A stretch of 64,000 bases of DNA from Oscillospiraceae bacterium (GCA_902798695.1 CADBXK010000002.1:116417-180416); one strand, 5' to 3'. Shown: positions 42,117 to 52,075, numbered from the stretch's first letter. Numbers and translations are program-made. Notes: generated by a model not told the origin, from the letters alone.

Positions 42117-42795
42117 TTTTATATCCCACTCCCCATACAGTTTTTATATATTTTGGATTTTTAGTGTTATCATTTAATTTTTCTCGTATATGTCTAATAT
42201 GAACCATGACTGTGTTATTATCTTTTTCATAGTATTTTTCTTTCCAAACATTAATGAAAAGATCATCAGTTTTGACAACGTTACCTCTGTTTTTACATAG
42301 TACCCACAAAATTTCAAATTCTATGGGAGTTAAATTAATAAGCTTAGAATTTAAATAAAACTCATGGGAATTTTTATTTATTTCAATATTTCTAAAATCA
42401 ATTATGTTTTCGTCGTGTGTTTCTTTTTTGTTATATTTAGTGTATCTTCTAAGATGAGCTTTTACTCTAGCAACAAGTTCTAATGGTTGAAATGGTTTTG
42501 TTATATAATCATCTGCGCCAAGTGTTAGACCATTTATTTTATCTATGTCCTCAATTTTAGCTGTAACAAATATTATAGGAAAGTTATAACTTTGTCTTAA
42601 TTTTTTGCACAAAGAAAATCCATCAACATTCGGCATCATTACATCTAATATAGCTAAGTCTATATCTATGTTTTTTAAATCGTTTAGTATATTTTCACCG
42701 CTATAGTATTTGTAGACATTATATCCTTCATTTTTCAAGTATATTTCTATCAAATTTGCTATTTCTTTTTCATCATCTGCTATCAAAATATTCAT
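42106..42795 (-). CDS. OmpR/PhoB-family response regulator, VanR-like
   Basis: The 229-residue protein has a receiver domain with acidic pocket DDE, phospho-acceptor Asp in LAILDVMMPNVDG and Lys in ITKPFQP. A C-terminal winged helix follows, with LTPIEFEILWVL, NTVMVHIRHIREKL and VWGVGYKIEK. It partners the kinase encoded downstream. ATG 42795 follows AGAGGC; a longer in-frame start at 42867 lacks support. Targets are unknown; the giant toxin gene is divergent from it and could be one. Confidence 0.9.
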   Translation of the reverse strand: MNILIADDEKEIANLIEIYLKNEGYNVYKYYSGENILNDLKNIDIDLAILDVMMPNVDGFSLCKKLRQSYNFPIIFVTAKIEDIDKINGLTLGADDYITKPFQPLELVARVKAHLRRYTKYNKKETHDENIIDFRNIEINKNSHEFYLNSKLINLTPIEFEILWVLCKNRGNVVKTDDLFINVWKEKYYEKDNNTVMVHIRHIREKLNDNTKNPKYIKTVWGVGYKIEK

Positions 42796-43254
42796 TTGTT
42801 TTGCCTCTTTGCTAAATTTAAAGTTTAATAAATTGTCTTCAATATTTAGTTTAAGTATAGCATACATAAATTAATTTGTATAATATTTTGAATTATAGTT
42901 AGTTTTAAAGGAAGCAATTCAGAGAGATATATATGATAAAATTATGTTTTATTTTAGGTTATATGTCGAGTAAATTTAGAGAGAAACATATTTAACTTGA
43001 TAGAAAAAATTATAGGTTTATATTTCCTTAAGCTTCAGATTGAGTTGGATAAACTCAACTTTTTAAAAGAATAACTTTGAAATCGAGCATGAAAAGTTTT
43101 TGTGACAATTGACGAATTTAAACTGTAAATTCATGTAGAAATTAAACAAAATTACATATATATCAAAAAAAAACGGTTTACACGATTTGAACGCTGTGTT
43201 AAAATTACCTTGTTTGCAAACAAAACGACGAAAAAGGAAGGAATATGTAACAAG
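42796..43254. other. Intergenic region between the response regulator and the giant toxin gene
   Basis: A 459-base A/T-rich region between divergent genes. It has a hairpin with a T run at 43040-43065. TTGACG at 43109 lacks a good -10 at the right distance. A GTTTACAC...GTGTTAAA imperfect inverted repeat occurs near 43178-43204. The toxin promoter is not certain. No RNA gene is recognised. Confidence 0.5.
43040..43065 (+). terminator. Small terminator-like hairpin in the toxin leader
   Basis: TTGAGTT pairs with AACTCAA around a 5-base loop, then CTTTTT. It lies about 190 bases ahead of the toxin ATG and could attenuate transcription if the promoter is upstream of it. Confidence 0.4.
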
Positions 43255-46200
43255 ATGTCAAAAAAAGTGGTGACAATTTCTATAAGCATTATTATGTTAA
43301 TTGTAATGATGACAAATATAGTATTGCCGGTTTATGCGGTGAATACTAAACAACAATTTTCTCAACCTATACCATCAGGGGTATATTGCATACAAAGCAT
43401 GGTTGGAAAGAATCCTGATAATCAGGATATGTTTTGTGATGTTAACGGACCATCTGCAGAAGATAGTGCTGCTATTCAAATATGGGCAAAACATGAATAT
43501 TTTGGGAAGCAGTATGCTAGTCCAACATACTTAAATCAGGAATTTTATTTATGGTGTGATCCAAACGATGGATGTTATACAATAATTCCCATGTATACGG
43601 TGATTAATGGAAAAAAGGAAATAATTGAAGATTCTCCTAAATGTATTGGTGTAGAGAATGCTGCTGCTGGAACTAAGCTAGTGCAGCGTGACTTATCTTT
43701 TGATGATAACTTTAAGTGGTCAATAAGTAACGTTGGTAATGGGCAAATTGAATTTACGCTTAAATCTACGCTGAAATCTAACAATAAGCTTAAAATTGAG
43801 GTTTGTAAAGATGCGCAGGGTTATCGTAATGGTTCACTTTTGCAATTAAACATTCAAAATGATTCATCTGGTCAAAGATTTAAACTAAGTAAATGGGAAC
43901 ATTCAAAAAAGGGTATAAATTCTAGAATGGCTAAGGAGGCTATAAAAGCCATATCTGATAGAATGGCAGGATTTCCTAAGACAGTACCATCTGGAGCATA
44001 TTGTATACAAAGCATGCTTGGAAAGAATCCCGACAATCAAGATATGTTTTTGGACATTTGTGGAGCATTTAAAGAAGACAACCAACCTCTTCAAATATAT
44101 ACAAAACATGAATATTTTGGACAACAGTATACTAGTCCAGAATTCTTAAATCAGGAATTTTATTTATGGCGTGATCCTGAGGATGACGGATATTATACAA
44201 TTGTTCCCATGCATACAGTATTTGATGGAAAAAATGTAAATATAGATTCGGCTAAGTGTATTGGTTTAGAAGATATTAATGGTGGAGTTGGAACGAATGT
44301 AACACAACGTGATTTGTGTTTTGAAGATCATTGTAAATGGAAAATAAAGTATGTTGGACATGGAAAATATGAATTTATTCTGAAATCTAATGGTCTTAAG
44401 CTTGATGTTCGTTTAGATGGACAAGGTTATCACAACGGTTTACGTTTGCAAGTAAACAATGAAAATAAATCAAATGCTCAAAAGTTTAAATTGAATTTTT
44501 GGAAACCTTCAAAAAAGGGTGTAGAAAATAAGTGTGCTCAAAATGCCAGAAGGATTATAGATTCTCAAATTACAAATTTTTATTATGGAAACAGACGTAA
44601 AATACCTCAAACAGTACCATCTGGAGTATATTGTATACAAAGTATGTGCGGAAAGAATTCCAGCAATCAAGATATGTTTATAGATATTCAATCTGTGTCT
44701 AAAGAAGATAACGCCAATATTCAAATATGGGCAAAACATGAATATTTTGGGGAGCAGTATGCTGGTCCACAATTCTTAAATCAAGAATTTTATTTATGGC
44801 GTGATCCTGAAGATGGATATTATACAATAATTCCCCTGCATACGGTGATTGACGAAAAAAAGGAAATAATTGAAGATTCTCCTAAGTGTATTGGTGTAGA
44901 GAATACTACTGCTGGAACTAAAGTAGTGCAGCGTGACTTATCTTTTGATGATAACTTTAAATGGAAAGTAATTGATGTTGGAAACGGACAATATGAATTT
45001 ATTTTAAAATCTAATGACTTTAAACTAGATTTGGAACAAAATGAAAACGGTAAATATGACAATTGTTCACGTTTGAAAATAGATATTGGAAATAACACAA
45101 ATGCTCAAAAATTTAAATTAAGTGGATGGGAACCTTCAAAAAAGGCTATAAATCCTAGAGAAGCTAGAGATGCTATACAAGCTATATCTGACAGAATGGC
45201 AGGATTTCCTAAAACTGTGCCATCTGGAGCATATTGTATACAAAGCATGGTTGGAAAGAATCCTAACAGTAATATGTATATGTTTTTGGATGTTTTGGGA
45301 CCCCGTAACGAAGATAATATATTTTGTCAAATATATACAAAACATGAATATTTTGGCACGCAGTATACTAATCCAGAATTCTTAAATCAGGAATTTTATT
45401 TATGGCGTGATCCTGAAGATGGATGTTATACAATTATTCCAATTCATTCAGTATTTGATGGAAAAAATGTAAATATAAATTCTGCTAAGTGTATTGGTTT
45501 AGAAAATTTTAAAGGCGGAGTTGGAACAAACGTAACACAACGTAATTTATGCTTTGAGGATCATTGCAAATGGAGATTAAAGTATGTTGGACATGGAAAA
45601 TATGAGTTTACGTTGAAATCTAATGGGCTTAAACTAGATGTTCGCTTAGATGGAAAAGGTTATCACGACGGTTTACGCTTGCAAGTAAACAATGAAAGCA
45701 AATCAAATGCTCAAAAATTTAAATTAAGTTTTTGGAGACCTTCAAAAAAGAAAGTAGAAAATAAGTGTGCTCAAAATGCTAAAAGGGATATACATTCTCA
45801 AATTACAAAGTTTTATTGTGAAAATGGACGTAAGTTACCTCAAACAGTAGAACCTGGAGTATATAACATAATAAGTATGGTTGGACCAGACAAAGTTCTA
45901 GATGTTAAGGATTTAAATTGCGATGACAATGCAAGTCTCCAAATATGTTCAAAAAATATTGCGAGAGTGCTTTTTGATATGATGTATATGTATTACCCAG
46001 ACGGAAGTGAGAATCAGCAATTTTATTTGTGGCGTGATCCTAAAGATGGGTATTATACAATAATTCCCATGCATACAGTGATTAATGGAAAAAATGAGGT
46101 AAATAGAAATTCTGCTAAGTGTATTGGTTTAGAAAATTTTAAAGGTGGAGTTGGAACAAAAGTAAAGCAACGTAATTTGTCATTGGCTAATAGTTTTAAA

Positions 46201-49200
46201 TGGAAAATATCAGATGTTGGAGATGGACAATATGAATTTATATTAAAATCTAATGGGTTAAAACTTGATGTAATTGGAAATGACAATGATTTGCAATTAA
46301 ACGTTGGAAACAGACAATCTGGGCAAAGATTCAAATTAGAAAAATGTGATATTGAAGCGCCTTGTACTGAAGATCTGTTAGATATGTCGAAAACAGCATC
46401 TTCTGACGGTGTTTTCGTTAAAGAACAGAATGAAAAAATAACTAAAGACCTATTTGAATATTGGAATAATTTGAACTTTGTCAAGATACCACCAGAGGTA
46501 AAGGAAATAGATGATGATGCGTTTGATGAATATGATATATTTTCTATAATATGTCCTACTAAGTGGTTGAGTAAATTTAAAAAAGATAAATTTAAGTTAA
46601 AAGACATTGGTATTTGGGCTGAAAAAGAAAAAATGATTACTTGTGTTCTAGAGGGACAAACATATAAAGAAATTGAAGATCCAGACAATCAAAGCGATGG
46701 CATTGAAAAAGTAAATATAAAATGCGAAGATTTTCAAGAAATTAGTGATAGTTTAAAACGTTTATATATTGTTATGGATGACTGGAAAACCAGAGATGAT
46801 TTATTAAAAAATTTAACAATTGATGACGGAGCTTTAGATAATTTTACAAAAATAGAATCATTTGATGTACGGTTAAAACGAGAAGATGATCCCAATAAAT
46901 ATGATATAAAATTCGATCTTATTGATGATATTGATTTTGCTTATTATCTTAATTTAGATAGATATATGGAAATAAAAGTTCCAGACGGAATCAAAAAGAT
47001 TAGAGCTAAGAGATTTAAAAATAAGAAATATTTAAGTAGCATAATTTTACCGAAAAGTATAAATGAAATTGAAGAAGGTGCATTTGAGGGCTGTGAAAGT
47101 TTACAAGAAATAAGTTTACCAGAAGGAATAACTAAAATTCCTGCCAGAGCATTTAAACATTGTAAAAACTTAAATAAAGTAGATTTACCTAACAGTTTGA
47201 AACAAATTGAAGAAGGTGCTTTTGAAGGCTGTGAAAGTTTACGAGAAATAAGTTTGCCAGAAGGAGTAACTGAAATTCCTGATAGAGCATTTAAAGGTTG
47301 TAAAAGTTTAAGCAAAATTAATTTAAACAAAGTTGACACAATAAATGAGACAGCTTTTGAAGGTTGTAATTCATTATATTATGATAATGTAACTAGCGAT
47401 AACGAAAAACTTAGACAAATGTTTGATACAATAGCAAGAGTGCCACGTGACCGCAGTTTAATAGACTACGAGTTTATTAGAAAACTTTGTAATAGTGAAG
47501 TAATAGAGATTGAGCATGATGAGGCTAATGATATTTTATCGGAAATAGATGAAGAGATAAAAGCTAAATTTATAAAATGTACACCAGACAGTTTAAAAAT
47601 TTTAAGTAAAATATCAAATTTTGAAAGGATATTTATTTCTGAAGGAATTCAAGAGATTGATAAAGCAGCGTTTGAAAACTGTAAAAATGTTAAACAGGTT
47701 GTAATACCTGATTCTGTTACAAAAATTGAACAAGGAACGTTTGACAATTGCAGTAATATTAACTTTGTAAAGTGTCCTTTGAGATTATTGGAAAGTTTTA
47801 ATAAGGCTAATTTGGAACATATATTACTAGATGAAACTGAAAAAGTAGACAACAATATAAATTTTGACAGTTTTTCTGGTTGCCAAAATTTGATAACATT
47901 ATCAAATGTACCAGATAGTTGGGTAGAAGATGAAAATGTTACTAATAAAATATTTGAAAAGTGTCCTAATTTAATCTTAATTGTAAGTGAATCGAATATA
48001 CAGAAAATACGTCCACAATATGGAGAAATATTAGATGGTGTTAAGAATATAAGCAAAAGAGATTATGTTAATGGTGATGTATTGAATAAGTTAGTTATTC
48101 CAAAAACAGTAGAATCTATTGAAGAAGGCACTTTTGAAAATTGTACCAATTTAAAGAATGTTAAAGCAGATCCAAAGTGGTTGCATAGATTGCCTAAATG
48201 GGATATTGAAAGATTGGTAGTTCCAGATTGGGTTTTGGAAGTACATGAAAAAGATTTTGATTGTTGCTATAAATTGAAAGAATTAATTTTCGAAAATGAT
48301 AACACAAAATTATGTGGAGAGAGTTGTGATGCATTCGAAAACATAGAGAGTATAAAATGTTCTGCAACAACAGCTTCAAGTCTGAGCAAAAATGCTAAAA
48401 AGAATTTGAAAAAATTAGAGATCAAAGAAGGAACAATCGAAATAGGAGAAAAATTAAGCGACTTTTATAATTTAGAAAATATAGCGTTGCCTGAAACATT
48501 AAGAAGAATAAAAAGTAAGGGTTTAAGTTATTGTCAAAATCTAAAATATATAAAAATACCTGATGGAGTAGAAAGTATCGAAAAAGGTGCATTTGAAGGA
48601 AGTAAAAAAATAAAAACGGTATTTTGTAATCTTAAATTGCTAAAATATTTACCAAAAAATCAGATAAAAATTATAAGATTAAAAGATGAAAATATAGATA
48701 TAAACAAAGTAATAGAAAATGATTGCAAAGGATATGACAATCTTGAAAAAATAATATATAATAAAAATGGCGAAATTGTATCCTATGATATATCAAAAAA
48801 GGACGAAGATAAGGAAGTAGAAGATGTATTTGAAAATGATGATGAATTAGAAGAAAATGAAGAACCAACGGTAGTTCCTGTTCCAAAAGAAGAACCAAAG
48901 ACAGAACCACAAGTAGGACCTTCTCCAAAAGAAGAACCACAAGCAGTTCCGGCTTCGAGCCAAAAGCCCGAAACTACTACTATAGAACAGTTAGTACAAG
49001 CAGATCCAGCTAATAAAAAGTACGCAGAATATGTAGAAAAGATAAGCAAAGCTATTGAATTGGGAAAATATGTAAATGAAAACACCAATGATACGTCTTT
49101 GGATGGAATCAGTAATAGTATAATAAATGTGTGTATAACGATAAAGCAAAATCATGACAAAAAAAGAACACCATATATTGTGCAAATTTTAACAATATTG

Positions 49201-52074
49201 AGATTGGCTGATGAAATATTAAATCAACATGGAGACAGAAAAGGAGCGGTAGCAGAAGTAAAAACAGGAGAAGGAAAATCATTTATAATAGGAATATTGG
49301 CAATAGTATTGGCGCTAAGAGACAGACAAGTGGATATAATAACGTCAACAACAGAATTAGCGAAAAGAGATGAAGAAGACCAGAGAAAGTTTTATGAGTT
49401 ATTTGAAGACAAAATAGGAGGAGAGTTAAGTGGAGTCCTATATCATGAAGTAGGAGATGAAGGATATTATGATAGAGGGACAAAATTTGAGAACAATTTT
49501 AATGTAGAGGTATTTAATAGAAGTATAGTATATTCCACGGGACGAAATTTCGAATTTGCATATCTAGGAGAACTATATACGAACAGAAGGATAAGAGGGA
49601 AAAGGAAGTATGATGTAGCAATAGTAGACGAAGTAGATAATATGTTGTTAGATCAAAATAGTTCACCAGCGCTGTCGGCGAGAGGAATAGAAAAGGTATA
49701 TGCAAAAGACATATTAACAATAGTATATTATTTTCAAAATTATGAAGAAAGTGAAATATTACGAACATTAAACATGTATATACCAAATAATGGAATAGGG
49801 ATAGAATTAGTAAGGAAGATGAAAAGTGCAGCCGAGCAGGCAGTGCAGATGAATGAAGGGGCAGAATATATAATAGAGAATGGAAAAAAAGGAAAAAGAG
49901 AAATAACGCCAATAAATAATTGCACAGGAGCGAAACAGAAAGGCACGAGATGGAAAGATTACGTGCATGAGATGATAGAAATAAAAGAGAAGTTGGAGAT
50001 AAGGCAGCCAACAGTTTCATTTGCAGTAGTAGATAATTATGTATATTTCCAAAGGTACAAAAAGATAACAGGATTATCTGGAACTATGGGAGATGTCCAA
50101 GAGGTTAATACGATAAAAGATGTATATAAAGTAAATGTATTTAAAGTGCCGAGGAATAAAAAAGAGAAAAAGACAATAACAAAGCTAAAAAGGCCTGAGG
50201 ATTATCAAAAGTTGATAGATTTAGTAGTAGGAGACTGCTTGGAGCAGAGAGAAAAAGGAAGACCGGTGCTGGTAATCTTCAACTACATATATGAGGCCGA
50301 AGGATTTGCGAAGGCACTGCAAAAAGAAGGACTAGAGTGTGGAGTAGTAGATGGACAGGATGCAAAGAGGAGTAAGGAAGGAGTAGAGAGAGCAGGAGAG
50401 CCAGGGAGAATAACGATAGGGACAATATTTGCAGGAAGAGGAACAGACATTAAGATAAATAGTGAATTAGATAAGATAGGAGGATTACACGTAATAGTAG
50501 CATCCCAGATGCTAAACCAGAGAGTCTTAGAGCAAGCGATAGGAAGAAGCGGAAGGAATGGACAGCCAGGAAGCGCGACGATATTTAGCCCAGAACTACA
50601 AGGAGTTGGAATAGTGCCGTTTAGGGACTTGTATAAGAACTTAGACAGATTGCAGAGGAAATTTTCGGATCACATAAGAGACAACTGGAGCTGGTTGTAT
50701 GAAGCCGAAGGAGGCGGATTAGGCGAATTAAAATATCCGTTTAACACAGAAGTAGAAGACATTTTCGAATTATCGAGCAAAATGATATCAGGGACGTCAT
50801 TTGGAGTAGAAGACGACAAACAGTTCAGGGACCAGCTGTATGACATGGTAATAACATCGTGGGGAGTATTTTTTGATAAGATACAATTTGACCCAGACCG
50901 ATATGATAGATGGGACGAGTGCGAAGCGGCATATAATGAGTATATAGGACAGTTACATTATTGGTTATCACCGGGAGCGAGAACGCTAGAAGCGGAGAGG
51001 ATGCACTTTGGAGATGCGAAGCTAAGGAAAGAGCTAGCGAATATCAACTGGGTAGACGTAGCGTGTAAGGGAATAATAATAGCTGGAGGAGTAGCAATGC
51101 TGTGTCTTCCAGGAGCAAATGCGGTAGCATTAGCGGTAGGAATGGCAGCAACGAGTGCGTTAGTAAGTGCAGCGGTAGAAATACACGAAAGGATGCAAAG
51201 AGGAGAAGAAATCAACTGGGGAGTAGTGTTAACGCGAGCAGTTGGTGGAGGCTTGAAAGGAGGACTGCTAGTAATTCCAGGAGTAAATACTCTAGGAATA
51301 ATGGGAGGCTATGCTGGAATATCAGGAATTGAGAACCTAGTATGTGCGGCACTGCGAGGAGAAGAGCTAAACAAAGGAACAATAGGAAGAGAGCTACTAA
51401 GTGCAGGAGTTGAAGGACTAAGTGCTGGAGCAGTAAACTGGCTAGCAGGCAAAATATCTGGAAAGGTTGCTGGAAAACTAGCTGAAAAAAATTTAGCTCC
51501 AAAAGCAATTGAAGAAGGAGCTAAAGGATTACCTAAAGCCGAGCTTGAAAAAGTCTGGGGCGCTTCTATAAATCCTGATTATACGATTTCAAGTAAAGTT
51601 TCAAAATCAATTGGAACAAAAGCTAAAGTTGGTGGTGCTAAAGGTTCTAACTGGAAACCAGTACAAAATAGCATTAATAAAAATAAAATATATAATCCGG
51701 TAGAATATAAAGGAACTGTTAAAGTTGGTGGAAAGATAAAAGATGTTAGTAGAAAGGTGTACCAAAGAAATGATATAAATTTTGATTATTTAGACGTAGA
51801 TACTGGTCTAACTAATTTAGAGAGAATGAGGTTAGGAAGGCCTCCAATCGGTTCAGATGGAAAACCTATTCAGTTACATCACGTATTACAAAAGGAAGTT
51901 GGCCCTGTTGCTGAAATTAGAGAATTAACACATCAAGAATACTATTCACAATTGCATGGATTGGTTGAAAGTGGTGGAAGTTTTAGAAATAATCCTGACT
52001 TGAATAAACAATATAATAACTTTAGAAGCGCATATTGGAAATGGAGAGCAGCGCAACATAAGGGAGGGAAATAA
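43255..52074 (+). CDS. Giant secreted polymorphic toxin: ricin repeats, LRRs, SecA-like ATPase, LHH nuclease tip
   Basis: The 2939-residue protein is preceded by AAGGAAGGA. Domains seen, in order: signal peptide (1-33, cleavage after VYA); five ricin-type beta-trefoil repeats (38-1033) each opening (V/I)PSGxYCIQSM; BspA-type LRR_5 repeats (about 1080-1830) with EEGAFEGCESL units; an acidic Pro/Glu linker (1845-1915); a SecA-like ATPase (about 1990-2450) with TGEGKS, VDEVDNML, GRGTDI and GRSGRNGQPG; a Gly/Ala-rich hydrophobic part (2600-2740); and a C-terminal LHH nuclease (about 2855-2939) with IQLHHVLQ (His2875-His2876), ELTHQEYY and LHG. LHH enzymes are HNH/Endo VII-type nuclease toxins. 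Ricin and LRR parts probably bind glycans and cell surfaces. The next two genes look like immunity genes. The SecA-like part is unusual; whether it powers translocation is inference. Confidence 0.88.
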   Translation: MSKKVVTISISIIMLIVMMTNIVLPVYAVNTKQQFSQPIPSGVYCIQSMVGKNPDNQDMFCDVNGPSAEDSAAIQIWAKHEYFGKQYASPTYLNQEFYLWCDPNDGCYTIIPMYTVINGKKEIIEDSPKCIGVENAAAGTKLVQRDLSFDDNFKWSISNVGNGQIEFTLKSTLKSNNKLKIEVCKDAQGYRNGSLLQLNIQNDSSGQRFKLSKWEHSKKGINSRMAKEAIKAISDRMAGFPKTVPSGAYCIQSMLGKNPDNQDMFLDICGAFKEDNQPLQIYTKHEYFGQQYTSPEFLNQEFYLWRDPEDDGYYTIVPMHTVFDGKNVNIDSAKCIGLEDINGGVGTNVTQRDLCFEDHCKWKIKYVGHGKYEFILKSNGLKLDVRLDGQGYHNGLRLQVNNENKSNAQKFKLNFWKPSKKGVENKCAQNARRIIDSQITNFYYGNRRKIPQTVPSGVYCIQSMCGKNSSNQDMFIDIQSVSKEDNANIQIWAKHEYFGEQYAGPQFLNQEFYLWRDPEDGYYTIIPLHTVIDEKKEIIEDSPKCIGVENTTAGTKVVQRDLSFDDNFKWKVIDVGNGQYEFILKSNDFKLDLEQNENGKYDNCSRLKIDIGNNTNAQKFKLSGWEPSKKAINPREARDAIQAISDRMAGFPKTVPSGAYCIQSMVGKNPNSNMYMFLDVLGPRNEDNIFCQIYTKHEYFGTQYTNPEFLNQEFYLWRDPEDGCYTIIPIHSVFDGKNVNINSAKCIGLENFKGGVGTNVTQRNLCFEDHCKWRLKYVGHGKYEFTLKSNGLKLDVRLDGKGYHDGLRLQVNNESKSNAQKFKLSFWRPSKKKVENKCAQNAKRDIHSQITKFYCENGRKLPQTVEPGVYNIISMVGPDKVLDVKDLNCDDNASLQICSKNIARVLFDMMYMYYPDGSENQQFYLWRDPKDGYYTIIPMHTVINGKNEVNRNSAKCIGLENFKGGVGTKVKQRNLSLANSFKWKISDVGDGQYEFILKSNGLKLDVIGNDNDLQLNVGNRQSGQRFKLEKCDIEAPCTEDLLDMSKTASSDGVFVKEQNEKITKDLFEYWNNLNFVKIPPEVKEIDDDAFDEYDIFSIICPTKWLSKFKKDKFKLKDIGIWAEKEKMITCVLEGQTYKEIEDPDNQSDGIEKVNIKCEDFQEISDSLKRLYIVMDDWKTRDDLLKNLTIDDGALDNFTKIESFDVRLKREDDPNKYDIKFDLIDDIDFAYYLNLDRYMEIKVPDGIKKIRAKRFKNKKYLSSIILPKSINEIEEGAFEGCESLQEISLPEGITKIPARAFKHCKNLNKVDLPNSLKQIEEGAFEGCESLREISLPEGVTEIPDRAFKGCKSLSKINLNKVDTINETAFEGCNSLYYDNVTSDNEKLRQMFDTIARVPRDRSLIDYEFIRKLCNSEVIEIEHDEANDILSEIDEEIKAKFIKCTPDSLKILSKISNFERIFISEGIQEIDKAAFENCKNVKQVVIPDSVTKIEQGTFDNCSNINFVKCPLRLLESFNKANLEHILLDETEKVDNNINFDSFSGCQNLITLSNVPDSWVEDENVTNKIFEKCPNLILIVSESNIQKIRPQYGEILDGVKNISKRDYVNGDVLNKLVIPKTVESIEEGTFENCTNLKNVKADPKWLHRLPKWDIERLVVPDWVLEVHEKDFDCCYKLKELIFENDNTKLCGESCDAFENIESIKCSATTASSLSKNAKKNLKKLEIKEGTIEIGEKLSDFYNLENIALPETLRRIKSKGLSYCQNLKYIKIPDGVESIEKGAFEGSKKIKTVFCNLKLLKYLPKNQIKIIRLKDENIDINKVIENDCKGYDNLEKIIYNKNGEIVSYDISKKDEDKEVEDVFENDDELEENEEPTVVPVPKEEPKTEPQVGPSPKEEPQAVPASSQKPETTTIEQLVQADPANKKYAEYVEKISKAIELGKYVNENTNDTSLDGISNSIINVCITIKQNHDKKRTPYIVQILTILRLADEILNQHGDRKGAVAEVKTGEGKSFIIGILAIVLALRDRQVDIITSTTELAKRDEEDQRKFYELFEDKIGGELSGVLYHEVGDEGYYDRGTKFENNFNVEVFNRSIVYSTGRNFEFAYLGELYTNRRIRGKRKYDVAIVDEVDNMLLDQNSSPALSARGIEKVYAKDILTIVYYFQNYEESEILRTLNMYIPNNGIGIELVRKMKSAAEQAVQMNEGAEYIIENGKKGKREITPINNCTGAKQKGTRWKDYVHEMIEIKEKLEIRQPTVSFAVVDNYVYFQRYKKITGLSGTMGDVQEVNTIKDVYKVNVFKVPRNKKEKKTITKLKRPEDYQKLIDLVVGDCLEQREKGRPVLVIFNYIYEAEGFAKALQKEGLECGVVDGQDAKRSKEGVERAGEPGRITIGTIFAGRGTDIKINSELDKIGGLHVIVASQMLNQRVLEQAIGRSGRNGQPGSATIFSPELQGVGIVPFRDLYKNLDRLQRKFSDHIRDNWSWLYEAEGGGLGELKYPFNTEVEDIFELSSKMISGTSFGVEDDKQFRDQLYDMVITSWGVFFDKIQFDPDRYDRWDECEAAYNEYIGQLHYWLSPGARTLEAERMHFGDAKLRKELANINWVDVACKGIIIAGGVAMLCLPGANAVALAVGMAATSALVSAAVEIHERMQRGEEINWGVVLTRAVGGGLKGGLLVIPGVNTLGIMGGYAGISGIENLVCAALRGEELNKGTIGRELLSAGVEGLSAGAVNWLAGKISGKVAGKLAEKNLAPKAIEEGAKGLPKAELEKVWGASINPDYTISSKVSKSIGTKAKVGGAKGSNWKPVQNSINKNKIYNPVEYKGTVKVGGKIKDVSRKVYQRNDINFDYLDVDTGLTNLERMRLGRPPIGSDGKPIQLHHVLQKEVGPVAEIRELTHQEYYSQLHGLVESGGSFRNNPDLNKQYNNFRSAYWKWRAAQHKGGK
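43366..46350 (+). repeat. Five ricin-type repeats, a two-repeat unit duplicated
   Basis: Repeats begin near 43366, 43984, 44614, 45217 and 45847. Repeats 1 and 3 share IIEDSPKCIGVEN and the DRMAGFPKT spacer; repeats 2 and 4 share INGGVG/FKGGVG-TNVTQR and the NKCAQNA spacer. This shows that the pair 1+2 was copied to give 3+4 with a period of about 1.25 kb. Repeat 5 is more distant. Similarity is visible at the DNA level. Confidence 0.9.
46965..47370 (+). repeat. BspA-type leucine-rich repeats (best-conserved block)
   Basis: Units of about 23 residues repeat the pattern LP-(S/E)-(G/S)-(I/L)-x-x-I-x-x-x-A-F-x-x-C-x-x-L. Two neighbouring units carry an identical EEGAFEGCESL. Weaker units continue to about 48750. 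LRR_5 domains occur on surface proteins that bind host or partner cells. Confidence 0.85.
49225..50610 (+). other. SecA-like DEAD ATPase module inside the toxin
   Basis: This stretch codes for EVKTGEGKS (Walker A), STTELAKRDEED, VYSTGRNFEFAYL, VDEVDNML (Walker B), YIIENGKKG, YFQRYKKITGLSGTMG, GRGTDI and GRSGRNGQPGSA. These are the SecA nucleotide-binding fold 1 and 2 signatures in SecA order, including a shortened region where the preprotein cross-linking domain would be. It lacks the SecA C-terminal zinc tail, so it is not the housekeeping SecA. Confidence 0.85.
51490..52074 (+). other. Exchangeable toxin tip (LHH nuclease) with base usage unlike the preceding part
   Basis: From about 51490 the codons change from a G-rich, AGG/GCG/ACG-using style to the A/T-rich style of the rest of the genome. 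The encoded tip ends in the LHH domain: GRPPIGSDGKPIQLHHVLQK, then EIRELTH and a terminal YWKWRAAQ. In polymorphic toxins such tips are swapped between backbones. Confidence 0.7.
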
Positions 52075-52075
52075 A

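Noticed and set aside
46053..46688. Minus-strand open frame opposite the toxin gene, about 210 codons
   Set aside because: No ribosome binding site or recognisable domain; it lies opposite the ricin/LRR coding region.
49225..50610. Housekeeping secA
   Set aside because: The motifs lie inside a signal-peptide-bearing giant toxin and the SecA C-terminal parts are missing.
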